DNA from: an uncultured Bacteroidales bacterium
GTDB taxonomy: Bacteria; Bacteroidota; Bacteroidia; Bacteroidales; Paludibacteraceae
Direction: 5' to 3'
Length of the DNA: 11,825 nucleotides
NCBI GenBank assembly: GCA_937907165.1
Contig: CALCUH010000111.1
Coordinates: 1-11,825 of the forward strand
The notes under the pieces were generated by a model. That model did not search any database and was not told the DNA's origin. It worked only from the letters and a program-made list of their open reading frames with translations. The position numbers and the translations under genes are program-made. Each line of letters opens with the position of its first letter. The stretch's first letter is position 1. Shown here one piece after another: positions 1 through 6,597 of the stretch.

Positions 1-632
1 CTTCTTTACTTTCTGCTGATTTCGGACATCTGGCAGATGATGTGGATATGATTAATCGCAGTGAAGCGGACTGGTTTCACATTGACGTGATGGACGGACA
101 TTTCGTTCCCAATCTTTCCATGGGTTTTCCGGTCATCAAAGCCGTAGTCAGGACGGCGCGCAAACCTTTGGACGTACATCTGATGATTGTTGAGCCTCAG
201 AAATTCATTCCTCAGGTAAAAGACTTAGGTACATACCTGATGAATGTTCACTACGAGGCCGTAGCAAATTTGCAAGATGTAATAGGACAGATTCATGCAG
301 CAGGTATGAAAGCGGGCGTTACGTTGTGTCCGGAAACACCGGTCCATGTCCTGAAAGACATTCTGTGTGAAGTGGATCTTGTGCTTCTCATGAGCGTCAA
401 ACCAGGTTTTGGCGGACAGAAATTCATCTTGCAGACCTATGACAAATTGCGTCAACTACGCCAAATGATAAAGGAAAGCCATTCACATGCCTTAATTGAA
501 GTCGATGGTGGAGTTACGCTGGAAAACGCACACGATATTTATTCCGCAGGAGCCGACATGCTAGTTGCTGGAAGCGCCGTATTTGGCTCTGACAACCCCA
601 CGGAAGCATGCCGTTTGTTACGGCAAGCATAA
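1..632 (+). CDS. rpe: Ribulose-phosphate 3-epimerase, 5' end cut off by the window edge
   Basis: Interconverts D-ribulose 5-phosphate and D-xylulose 5-phosphate in the cytoplasmic non-oxidative pentose phosphate pathway. The reading frame is open from base 3 to the TAA at 630-632, so the gene begins outside the window. The GTG at 42 is an internal valine codon, because the in-frame residues before it (SLLSADFG) are the conserved N-terminal beta strand of the family; only about 8 residues should be missing. Family landmarks follow in order: the HIDVMDG metal and catalytic segment, VPNLSMG, DVHLM with a metal-ligand histidine, the phosphate-loop region LMSVKPGFGGQ, the second catalytic aspartate in EVDGG, and AGSAVFG near the end. 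These cover all expected active-site elements of the TIM barrel, and the length is normal. A strong hairpin follows directly. Identification is secure. Confidence 0.96.
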   Translation, partial: SLLSADFGHLADDVDMINRSEADWFHIDVMDGHFVPNLSMGFPVIKAVVRTARKPLDVHLMIVEPQKFIPQVKDLGTYLMNVHYEAVANLQDVIGQIHAAGMKAGVTLCPETPVHVLKDILCEVDLVLLMSVKPGFGGQKFILQTYDKLRQLRQMIKESHSHALIEVDGGVTLENAHDIYSAGADMLVAGSAVFGSDNPTEACRLLRQA

Positions 633-636
633 CACC

Positions 637-673
637 AAAAAAGATGGTTCGCAATTTGCGAACCATCTTTTTT
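637..673. terminator. Bidirectional intrinsic terminator between rpe and tRNA-Asp
   Basis: A perfect 18-bp inverted repeat (637-654 against 656-673) with an A-tract on the left arm and a T-tract on the right arm. In practice the tip opens to a small AATTT loop. It starts 4 nt after the rpe stop codon and lies 2 nt past the tRNA-Asp 3' end. Because both arms are A/T-tailed, it forms a GC-centred hairpin with a U-run in either direction and can end both convergent transcripts. Confidence 0.9.
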
Positions 674-675
674 AG

Positions 676-749
676 CGGTGTGTACGGGACTCGAACCCGT
701 GACCCCATGCGTGACAGGCATGTATTCTAACCAGCTGAACTACCGCACC
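676..749 (-). tRNA. tRNA-Asp, anticodon GTC
   Basis: Read on the minus strand this folds as a 74-nt tRNA including the discriminator base. It has a D arm with GTTC/GAAT, an anticodon stem CATGC/GCATG around loop CTGTCAC (anticodon GTC, bases 713-715), and a T arm ACGGG-TTCGAGT-CCCGT. The discriminator is G73, the known identity base for tRNA-Asp. The CCA end is not encoded; CT follows instead. The acceptor stem is imperfect: the 5' strand GGTGCGG and 3' strand ACACACC pair at positions 1-72 to 4-69 and 6-67 but give C5/A68 and G7/A66 mismatches. It has its own promoter upstream and shares the terminator with rpe. Confidence 0.93.
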
Positions 750-779
750 AATCAGCAATCATTTCTCCCGATTGCGATG

Positions 780-810
780 CAAAGGTAAGCATTAATTCTC
801 ATCCCACAAA
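780..810 (-). promoter_or_regulatory. Bacteroidota-type promoter for tRNA-Asp
   Basis: On the minus strand there is a -33 box TTTG (810-807), a 19-nt spacer, and a -7 box TACCTTTG (787-780). This matches the TTTG / TAnnTTTG consensus exactly in both boxes and in spacing. Transcription would begin about 25 nt upstream of the mature tRNA 5' end at 749. Confidence 0.8.
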
Positions 811-818
811 CTTTACGA

Positions 819-839
819 GCTTTTTTTTTAAAAAAAAGC
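819..839. repeat. A/T-tract palindrome upstream of tatD-family gene
   Basis: GC, nine T, eight A, GC: an almost perfect palindrome with no loop, lying between the divergent tRNA-Asp promoter and the TatD-family gene. As RNA it would be a weak hairpin; as DNA it is a rigid A/T tract. It is part of a 163-bp gap (750-912) in which I find the tRNA promoter but no convincing promoter for the rightward gene. Confidence 0.5.
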
Positions 840-912
840 AAACAATTTTTCAGGAATAAAAACGTTAAATATTAGCATTAAACAGAGCCCGCAAACTAAA
901 CGGTTGATTACA

Positions 913-1680
913 ATGAACTTAACGGATACACATTCACATTTATACGAGGATGATTTCGCAGAAGACAGGGAAGATGCCATTCGCAGACTAAAAGGAAAGC
1001 ACGTTTCAAGCGTATATCTTCCCAACATCGACAGAGAGAGTATAGACAAGATGTTAAACCTATACCGGACCGACACCGGACTATTTCACATCATGATGGG
1101 ACTCCACCCCACCAGTGTTGGGGCTACCTATCTCGAAGAATTAGGAGAGATAGAGAAGAGACTCTCCTCCGAAGATATCTGCGGGATCGGAGAAATCGGC
1201 ATCGACCTTTATTGGGACAAATCGTTTTTGAAAGAACAGACAGAGGCTTTCGAAATACAAGTTGACCAAGCGGTTCGAAAAGGCCTGCCCATCGTCATAC
1301 ATACCCGCAAGGCTTTTGAGGAGACATTCAACTCGCTAAAGAAATTCGACAAAAGAAAACTAAAAGGGATATTCCATTGTTTCTCAGGATCCAAAGAAAT
1401 TGCGGAAGAAATATTCAAATTAGGAGACTTCCACCTAGGAATCGGCGGAGTGCTCACTTTCAAGAACGCAGGTCTGGCACAAACCGTAGAGCAAATTCCA
1501 TTGGACAAACTTGTTCTCGAAACAGATTGTCCTTTTCTCACCCCCGCTCCCTACAGAGGGCAACGCAACGAAACCTCATACGTCTATTACGTCGCGGAAA
1601 AACTTGCAGAAATAAAACAATTGAGCATCGAAGAAATAGCCGAGCAAACGACAAAAAACGCCAAGAAGATTTTCGGATAA
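913..1680 (+). CDS. TatD-family metal-dependent hydrolase (putative DNase)
   Basis: A 255-residue cytoplasmic amidohydrolase-superfamily protein of the TatD/YcfH group. Members are magnesium-dependent nucleases (3'-5' exonuclease or D-aminoacyl-tRNA deacylase-like activities have been reported for relatives), so the substrate here is not certain. All family metal ligands are present: H7 and H9 in DTHSHL, E94 in GEIGIDLYW, H130 in VIHTRKA, H155 in FHCFSG, and D205 in ETDCPFL. The length is typical (about 255-265). I chose the ATG at 913 over the in-frame TTG at 904 because MNLTDTHSH gives the usual short N terminus and TTG starts are rare. No Shine-Dalgarno motif is visible, which is common in this phylum. 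It is transcribed away from tRNA-Asp; 64 nt separate it from the next gene. Confidence 0.93.
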   Translation: MNLTDTHSHLYEDDFAEDREDAIRRLKGKHVSSVYLPNIDRESIDKMLNLYRTDTGLFHIMMGLHPTSVGATYLEELGEIEKRLSSEDICGIGEIGIDLYWDKSFLKEQTEAFEIQVDQAVRKGLPIVIHTRKAFEETFNSLKKFDKRKLKGIFHCFSGSKEIAEEIFKLGDFHLGIGGVLTFKNAGLAQTVEQIPLDKLVLETDCPFLTPAPYRGQRNETSYVYYVAEKLAEIKQLSIEEIAEQTTKNAKKIFG

Positions 1681-1683
1681 AGT

Positions 1684-1715
1684 TTTCTCTCAAAGGGAAT
1701 AAAAATGTAAATTTG
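1684..1715 (+). promoter_or_regulatory. Probable promoter for the FAH-family gene and porU
   Basis: A -7 box TAAATTTG (1708-1715) fits TAnnTTTG fully. Twenty bases upstream is TTTC (1684-1687), one mismatch from the -33 consensus TTTG. It lies in the 64-nt gap after the TatD-family stop and would start transcription about 20-25 nt before the ATG at 1745. Confidence 0.55.
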
Positions 1716-1744
1716 CTTTTATTACCAATATAGTAAAATAAAAA

Positions 1745-2356
1745 ATGAAAATAATAGCAGTCGGATGGAACTATACGGATCATAGCAAAGAACTCAATCC
1801 CGACATTTTGCCTAAACATCCGGTCATATTCATGAAGCCCGAGACAGCGTTGTTGAAGGAGAACAAGCCGTTCTACCTCCCCGACTTTTCGGAAAGAATA
1901 GATTACGAGTGTGAAATTGTGGTACGCATCTCTAAGATGGGGAAAAACATATCTAAGAAATTCGCCAACCGCTATTATGACGCAATCGGATTGGGCGTGG
2001 ATTTCACAGCGAGAGACCTGCAAAACAAATTCAAAGGGGAAGGAAGTCCTTGGGAAATCTGTAAAGGGTTCGACAATTCCGCACCCGTCAGCGACTTCAT
2101 CAGCAAGGAGAAATTAGACATTTGCAATCTAAACTTTTCTTTAGTGAAAAACGGAGAGACGGTTCAAAGCGGGAACACCTCGGAGATGATATTCAGCATT
2201 GACGAAATTATTGAATACGTCAGCCGATACTTCACATTAAAAACAGGAGACCTCATATTCACCGGCACTCCAGTCGGCGTAGGTCCAGTGAAAATTAACG
2301 ATCATTTAGAAGGATACATCGAAAACAATAAGATGTTCAGCTTCGATATATTATAA
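1745..2356 (+). CDS. Fumarylacetoacetate hydrolase (FAH) family protein
   Basis: A 203-residue, probably cytoplasmic enzyme of the FAH superfamily in its short single-domain form, like FAHD1/YcgM. Relatives act on acylpyruvates or decarboxylate oxaloacetate using Mg2+; the exact substrate cannot be read from sequence. Motifs in order: GWNYTDHSKEL (N-terminal substrate loop), PVIFMKPETALL, DYECEIVVRI with metal-ligand glutamates E55 and E57, VDFTARDLQ with the third ligand D86, the KGFDNSAPVS loop, and TGDLIFTGTPVGVGPV near the C terminus. All three carboxylate ligands are kept, so it should be active. It starts at ATG 1745 after an A-rich leader. Only 11 nt separate its stop from porU, so the two are probably one transcript, although no functional link is known. 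Confidence 0.9.
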   Translation: MKIIAVGWNYTDHSKELNPDILPKHPVIFMKPETALLKENKPFYLPDFSERIDYECEIVVRISKMGKNISKKFANRYYDAIGLGVDFTARDLQNKFKGEGSPWEICKGFDNSAPVSDFISKEKLDICNLNFSLVKNGETVQSGNTSEMIFSIDEIIEYVSRYFTLKTGDLIFTGTPVGVGPVKINDHLEGYIENNKMFSFDIL

Positions 2357-2367
2357 ACAAAGCCAGC

Positions 2368-5300
2368 ATGAAAATACAAAAACTATTCACAGCGATAATC
2401 ACAAGCATCTCATTCCTAGCAGCTACCTCGTACTCATATGCCGCGACATTTGCGGAACATTCCATATTGGCGCAAGGCAACTGGAAGAAAATAAGCGTTC
2501 AAGAGACCGGCGTGTGCAAACTATCCTATGATCAACTCAAAAAGATGGGTATATCCAACCCATCCCAAGTAAGAATTTACGGATATGGAGGCGAAATGCT
2601 TAGCGAGAATTTCAGCAAACCGAAAATCGACGATCTGAACGAAACGCCTTTATACGATTCCGGCACGGACATCTATTTCTATGCACAAGGGCCAAAAAAA
2701 TGGATCCGCAGCCAAAATGCGGCAATCAATCCATACACATTCTCTTCTAACCCATACTCTTTATTCGGCTATTATTTCCTCACAGAAGACACGGGGAAAA
2801 GACACATAATTTCATACGACAGCGACTTAAACACAACGGATAACTTCCGTGAAGAAGAGGAAATAACATCATACATGGAACACTATGTTGTGAAAGAAGA
2901 AACATTTAACACCATCCATTCCGGGCAATGTTGGTTAGGCAACGCCATAACAAACGGGCAAACCAAAAACTTCAAATTCAACGTCCCTGACATTGTCAAA
3001 GATGAAATCGGTTACATATATGCCAATTTGGCGGCATATTCCCAGAGCATCACATCCGGAACAATTTCTTTCAATGGTCAAGAGAGCAAAAACGTTACAT
3101 TCAACCTATGTTCAGATCATTCGAGAGCCGACCAACAACACACGACATTCTCAGTTATTACCCAAAAGGAAGAAAACACCATTTCCATCACATACAACGG
3201 GAGGACTGACAACAACACACTATGGATCGAGCAACTCGTTTTCTGCGTAAACAGAGAGCTCAAAATGCATGATGGCATCATGTATTTCCGAGGGCCTTCC
3301 AACAACGAAGCCGACATCTACACCTACAATATCACAGGGGCGAACAAAAATGTAGTAGTATGGAACATAACTGATCCACAACAAGTCTCCCTGATTCCGA
3401 CCGAAATCGAAAACGGGAAGATGACGTTCCAAAGGTCTCCGAAAGTTTTAGAAGAATTTGTGGCCTTCGACCCGACGTCCACAGAATTCGTCAATGCTGA
3501 ATTCGTGGGAAACGTGAGCAACCAAGACCTACACGCCTACTCGGGTTACGATTTCATCATCATTTCTCCGGAAGAGTTTCTCTCCGAAGCTCTACGATTA
3601 GCGGATATACATGAAAAACACGATGGAATTTCCGTATTGGTTGTGACGCCGGAAGAAATATACAACGAGTTCTCATCCGGGACCCCGGACGCCAGCGCCA
3701 TACGATGGTTCTTAAAGATGTTCTATGACAGGAAGGAAGAGAAGAAAAACGTTTTACTTTTCGGCGACGGATGTTTTGACAATAGGAATATCATGAAACC
3801 TAACGGTACTCCAAGCACCAACTACATTATCGCATACGAAGGCGGGGCGAACCACGACCAAACGTTGTCTTATGTCACTGACGACTATTATTGCTTCCTC
3901 AACGATTGTAACAACGGCCTAAAAAATGGTGAGAAGACAATGAACTACGGCATCGGAAGATTCCCAATTTCATCCCTTAAACAAGCGACTGATATGGTAA
4001 ATAAAGTGGAAAAATATTTGAACTCGCCTCAATTGGGAGATTGGAGAAACAAAGTATGCTTAATCGCCGACGACAATGACCAACCTACCCCAACAAAATC
4101 AGTGGTCAACAAATTTTTCAGTTATTCCGACAACATCGCCAATATCATACAAGACAACAAACCATCCATGGAAATCCAAAAAATTCATTTGGACTCCTAC
4201 ACCAGGCAGGCCAGTTCAAACGGAAGCAGATATCCTGAAGTGGAAAATTTAATCGTCAAGTCCATCCAAGACGGTGTACTGATAATGAACTATATCGGAC
4301 ATAGCAGCGAATTAGCATGGTCTGGAGAACGAGTATTTACGCAAAACCAAGCTGGCACCATATTCAATGAGAAACAAGGGTTCTGGTTCACAGCAAGTTG
4401 CGAATTCTCCAGATTCGATAATTACGCATCCTCCGGAGGTGAAGACCTTGTTCTAAACCCCGACGGAGGTGCCCTAACAATTTTCAGCGCCGCTAGAACT
4501 GTGTATGATGATAAAAACGACAATCTCAACAGAGAATACATAAAATGCATTTTCGAAAAGGGAATAAACAAAGAGCCGTTAACAATCGGAGAAATTTGCA
4601 GACTTTCGAAAATCACATTATCCAATGACTCGAACAAATTGTCATTCACTCTTTTAGGCGACCCCGCACTGAAAATATGTTATCCGGAAGGGAACGTCGA
4701 AACCGATTCCATCATACTTATCGGAGCAGGAAATACGGACACGCTAAGAGCTCTTTCTGAGGCGAAAATATTCGGTCATATAGAAGATGCCTTTGAGAAT
4801 GAAATGGATGGATTCAACGGCATCGTCAATATAACCATTTACGACAAGGCAGCTAAGGTCTACACAAAAGGCAACCTCTACTCTTCAGAGGAAGAGAAGT
4901 TAGAAAATCGACATGCCTACACAGACAGATTGAACATTCTTTTCTCCGGGAAAGCGGAAGTCAAAAACGGAAGATTCAGCGCCACTTTTAAGATTCCCAA
5001 AGACATTAATTACGATTATGGCAAAGGGAGAATTCACTACTATGCATATGACGATGAAAATAAATATGACGCAGATGGGTATTATGAAGATTTCATGATC
5101 GGCGGAAGCAATGAATTCGAGCTTACTGACAAAGAGGGACCGGAGATAAGATTATACATGAACCAAAAATCATTCCTTAGCGGAGACAAAGTCAATAGCG
5201 AACCCGTTTTTTACGCCGAAATACATGACAAGAACGGAATCAATGCTTCTGGCTGCGGAATCGGACACGACATCACATTGTATTTAGACGATTCCAATTC

Positions 5301-5790
5301 ACCGATCATCCTAAACAAAAACCTATCGTATGACATAGATAGTTACTCGGACGGAACAATCGCATATCAATTTCCAACATTAGAGCCCGGATACCACAAA
5401 CTATCTCTAAAAGTTTGGGATCTACTCAACAATTCCACACAAAAAGATATAACATTTTTCGTGGATGACGAGTTACCTATCCAAACTCACGGCATAAAAA
5501 TAAACTATTCGTTAGTCAAAGATGAGGCAATAGTGAATATCACACACGACAGATCGCAAGAGGTTGTTTCCTACAAAATACTGATTTTCAACAGCGAAGG
5601 GAAGTTAATGAAGGAAACACCCAAAAAGACAGAAAGATTGGAGAAGGAACTCACATGGAAATGGAACCTTTGCGGGGACAACGGGAATCGCTTAAACAAC
5701 GGAATGTATATCATTCGCGTTGAATTCGAGACCCAAGAAGGAGATCGTTTCGGTCTGTCAGAAAAGATGTTGCTGAACACAAAAAAATAG
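2368..5790 (+). CDS. porU: PorU, C25-family sortase of the type IX secretion system
   Basis: A 1140-residue secreted protein. PorU removes the C-terminal signal domain of T9SS cargo at the outer membrane and links the cargo to A-LPS. An N-terminal signal peptide (about residues 1-25, ending SYSYA) leads to a beta-rich N-terminal region. The gingipain-like C25 domain runs from about GYDFIII (393) to LLGDPAL (around 762-768). Within it are FGDGCFD around D467, the catalytic histidine H645 in NYIGHSSELAW, and the catalytic cysteine C678 in TASCEFSRFD. The 33-residue His-to-Cys spacing agrees with the Porphyromonas gingivalis enzyme as I recall it (H657/C690, about 1158 aa). The rest is Ig-like beta domains ending in a CTD/FlgD-like module (NNGMYIIRVEF, then a basic end). 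The C25 motif set plus this architecture separates it from cargo gingipains. The partner gene porV, usually adjacent, is not here. Confidence 0.92.
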   Translation: MKIQKLFTAIITSISFLAATSYSYAATFAEHSILAQGNWKKISVQETGVCKLSYDQLKKMGISNPSQVRIYGYGGEMLSENFSKPKIDDLNETPLYDSGTDIYFYAQGPKKWIRSQNAAINPYTFSSNPYSLFGYYFLTEDTGKRHIISYDSDLNTTDNFREEEEITSYMEHYVVKEETFNTIHSGQCWLGNAITNGQTKNFKFNVPDIVKDEIGYIYANLAAYSQSITSGTISFNGQESKNVTFNLCSDHSRADQQHTTFSVITQKEENTISITYNGRTDNNTLWIEQLVFCVNRELKMHDGIMYFRGPSNNEADIYTYNITGANKNVVVWNITDPQQVSLIPTEIENGKMTFQRSPKVLEEFVAFDPTSTEFVNAEFVGNVSNQDLHAYSGYDFIIISPEEFLSEALRLADIHEKHDGISVLVVTPEEIYNEFSSGTPDASAIRWFLKMFYDRKEEKKNVLLFGDGCFDNRNIMKPNGTPSTNYIIAYEGGANHDQTLSYVTDDYYCFLNDCNNGLKNGEKTMNYGIGRFPISSLKQATDMVNKVEKYLNSPQLGDWRNKVCLIADDNDQPTPTKSVVNKFFSYSDNIANIIQDNKPSMEIQKIHLDSYTRQASSNGSRYPEVENLIVKSIQDGVLIMNYIGHSSELAWSGERVFTQNQAGTIFNEKQGFWFTASCEFSRFDNYASSGGEDLVLNPDGGALTIFSAARTVYDDKNDNLNREYIKCIFEKGINKEPLTIGEICRLSKITLSNDSNKLSFTLLGDPALKICYPEGNVETDSIILIGAGNTDTLRALSEAKIFGHIEDAFENEMDGFNGIVNITIYDKAAKVYTKGNLYSSEEEKLENRHAYTDRLNILFSGKAEVKNGRFSATFKIPKDINYDYGKGRIHYYAYDDENKYDADGYYEDFMIGGSNEFELTDKEGPEIRLYMNQKSFLSGDKVNSEPVFYAEIHDKNGINASGCGIGHDITLYLDDSNSPIILNKNLSYDIDSYSDGTIAYQFPTLEPGYHKLSLKVWDLLNNSTQKDITFFVDDELPIQTHGIKINYSLVKDEAIVNITHDRSQEVVSYKILIFNSEGKLMKETPKKTERLEKELTWKWNLCGDNGNRLNNGMYIIRVEFETQEGDRFGLSEKMLLNTKK

Positions 5791-5821
5791 AATGTAATAA
5801 ACGTGAACTAATCAAAAGATA

Positions 5822-5852
5822 AGTGAAATTTAACAAAAAAATTATACATTTG
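5822..5852 (+). promoter_or_regulatory. Probable promoter for the Crp/Fnr-family gene and tyrA
   Basis: The -7 box TACATTTG (5845-5852) matches TAnnTTTG exactly. The -33 position, 19 nt upstream, reads AGTG, a poor match to TTTG (two of four). A weak -33 box can suit an activated or regulated promoter. The predicted start, about 5858, falls at the edge of the dyad at 5857-5878. I see no intrinsic terminator between the porU stop (5790) and this promoter. Confidence 0.65.
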
Positions 5853-5856
5853 CGAG

Positions 5857-5878
5857 AAAAATGTTTTTGAACATATTT
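5857..5878. promoter_or_regulatory. Dyad operator candidate, possible autoregulation site of the Crp/Fnr-family protein
   Basis: ATGTT (5861-5865), spacer TTTG, AACAT (5870-5874), flanked by AAA and TTT in symmetric positions, so 8 of 9 pairs match across the axis. The geometry (two 5-bp half-sites with a 4-bp gap) is that of Crp/Fnr-family operators. It covers the predicted transcription start and ends 8 nt before the ATG at 5887, where binding would block transcription. The alternative is a small mRNA hairpin hiding the start region. Confidence 0.45.
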
Positions 5879-5886
5879 TGGACAAA

Positions 5887-6588
5887 ATGATAAAAAAAGG
5901 AGAACAAGAAAATCCTAGCATCGAGGAAGTTTCAAGCGTATGGAGCGTATTAACGGATGAACAATTGACATATTTAAAAGCTAATTATGTGATCCGCAAA
6001 TACAAAAAGAACGAGATAATATATTGTGAGGGAGAGACCCCTACGCATGTATTATTGGTTGCGAAAGGGAAGCTGAAGATTTATAGGATCGGGACAGGTG
6101 GAAGAAGTCAAATCGTGAGAATGGTGAAACCGGGCGAAATGCTAGCATATAGAGCAATGTTCGCTCAAGAGAATTTCGTCACAAACGCCTGCGCATTCGA
6201 GCCTTCGGTCATTTACATGATACCTCAAAACGTCATCCATACACTAATTGTACAAAACAGTGACTTGGCGTGGTACTTTATTCAAAAACTATCTACAGAC
6301 TTAGGTATAGCAGATAAACGAGCAGTGACCCTCACCCAAAAACATGTCAGAGGAAGATTGGCGGAATCACTTTTATTTTTAAGGGACAATTATGGGTACG
6401 AGGAAGACAACGCCACAATCAACGTAAGGTTGTCAAGAGAAGACTTAGCCAGCTTATCCAATATGACAACATCCAACGCCATACGAACACTTTCAGGCAT
6501 GGCTCATGAAAACATTATCGAATTGGATGGTCGGAAGATAAAAATATTAGATGAAAAATATCTAGTAACATTAAGCAAAATAGGATAA
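5887..6588 (+). CDS. Crp/Fnr-family transcriptional regulator
   Basis: A 233-residue DNA-binding regulator. An N-terminal cyclic-nucleotide-binding-like beta barrel (about residues 20-125; KYKKNEIIYCEGE, VLLVAKGKLKIYRIG, VKPGEML) is followed by the dimerisation helix and a Crp-type winged helix-turn-helix (about 150-225; KHVRGRLAESLLFL, LSREDLASLSNMTTSNAIRTLSGM, then the wing ENIIELDGRKIKIL). The N-terminal four-cysteine pattern of oxygen-sensing Fnr is missing, and so is the RxS/T cAMP-binding signature of E. coli Crp, so the effector is unknown. I chose the ATG at 5887 over the in-frame TTG at 5878, which lies inside the dyad. The stop is 9 nt before tyrA, so the two genes are probably co-transcribed. 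Autoregulation through the dyad at 5857-5878 is an inference. Confidence 0.88.
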   Translation: MIKKGEQENPSIEEVSSVWSVLTDEQLTYLKANYVIRKYKKNEIIYCEGETPTHVLLVAKGKLKIYRIGTGGRSQIVRMVKPGEMLAYRAMFAQENFVTNACAFEPSVIYMIPQNVIHTLIVQNSDLAWYFIQKLSTDLGIADKRAVTLTQKHVRGRLAESLLFLRDNYGYEEDNATINVRLSREDLASLSNMTTSNAIRTLSGMAHENIIELDGRKIKILDEKYLVTLSKIG

Positions 6589-6596
6589 TAGGATAA
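6581..6596 (+). repeat. 8-bp tandem repeat at the regulator/tyrA junction
   Basis: TAGGATAA occurs twice head to tail (6581-6588, 6589-6596). The first copy contains the regulator's final codon and stop; the second supplies an AGGA ribosome-binding-like motif (6590-6593) 4 nt before the tyrA ATG at 6598. It looks like a small duplication that created the intergenic spacer and tyrA leader. Confidence 0.7.
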
Positions 6597-6597
6597 T

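Noticed and set aside
861..912. Promoter for the TatD-family gene near TAAATATT (around 865)
   Set aside because: Lacks the TTTG end of the -7 box and has no matching -33 element, so it is not distinguishable from A/T-rich background.
1377..1733. 118-codon open frame on the plus strand overlapping the TatD-family 3' end
   Set aside because: Arginine-rich alternate-frame translation of a real gene; no start signal.
1538..2023. 161-codon open frame on the minus strand
   Set aside because: It lies antisense across the TatD-family 3' end and the FAH-family gene, both supported by full motif sets; the translation is Cys/Arg/Phe-rich with no recognisable domain.
2368..5790. porU product as a secreted gingipain-like cargo protease
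   Set aside because: Overall length, the long N-terminal beta region before the C25 domain, and the His-Cys context fit PorU better than cargo gingipains, which have a propeptide and adhesin domains.
5878..6588. Oxygen-sensing Fnr identity for the Crp/Fnr-family protein
   Set aside because: The N-terminal cysteine cluster needed for a [4Fe-4S] centre is absent; only scattered cysteines are present.
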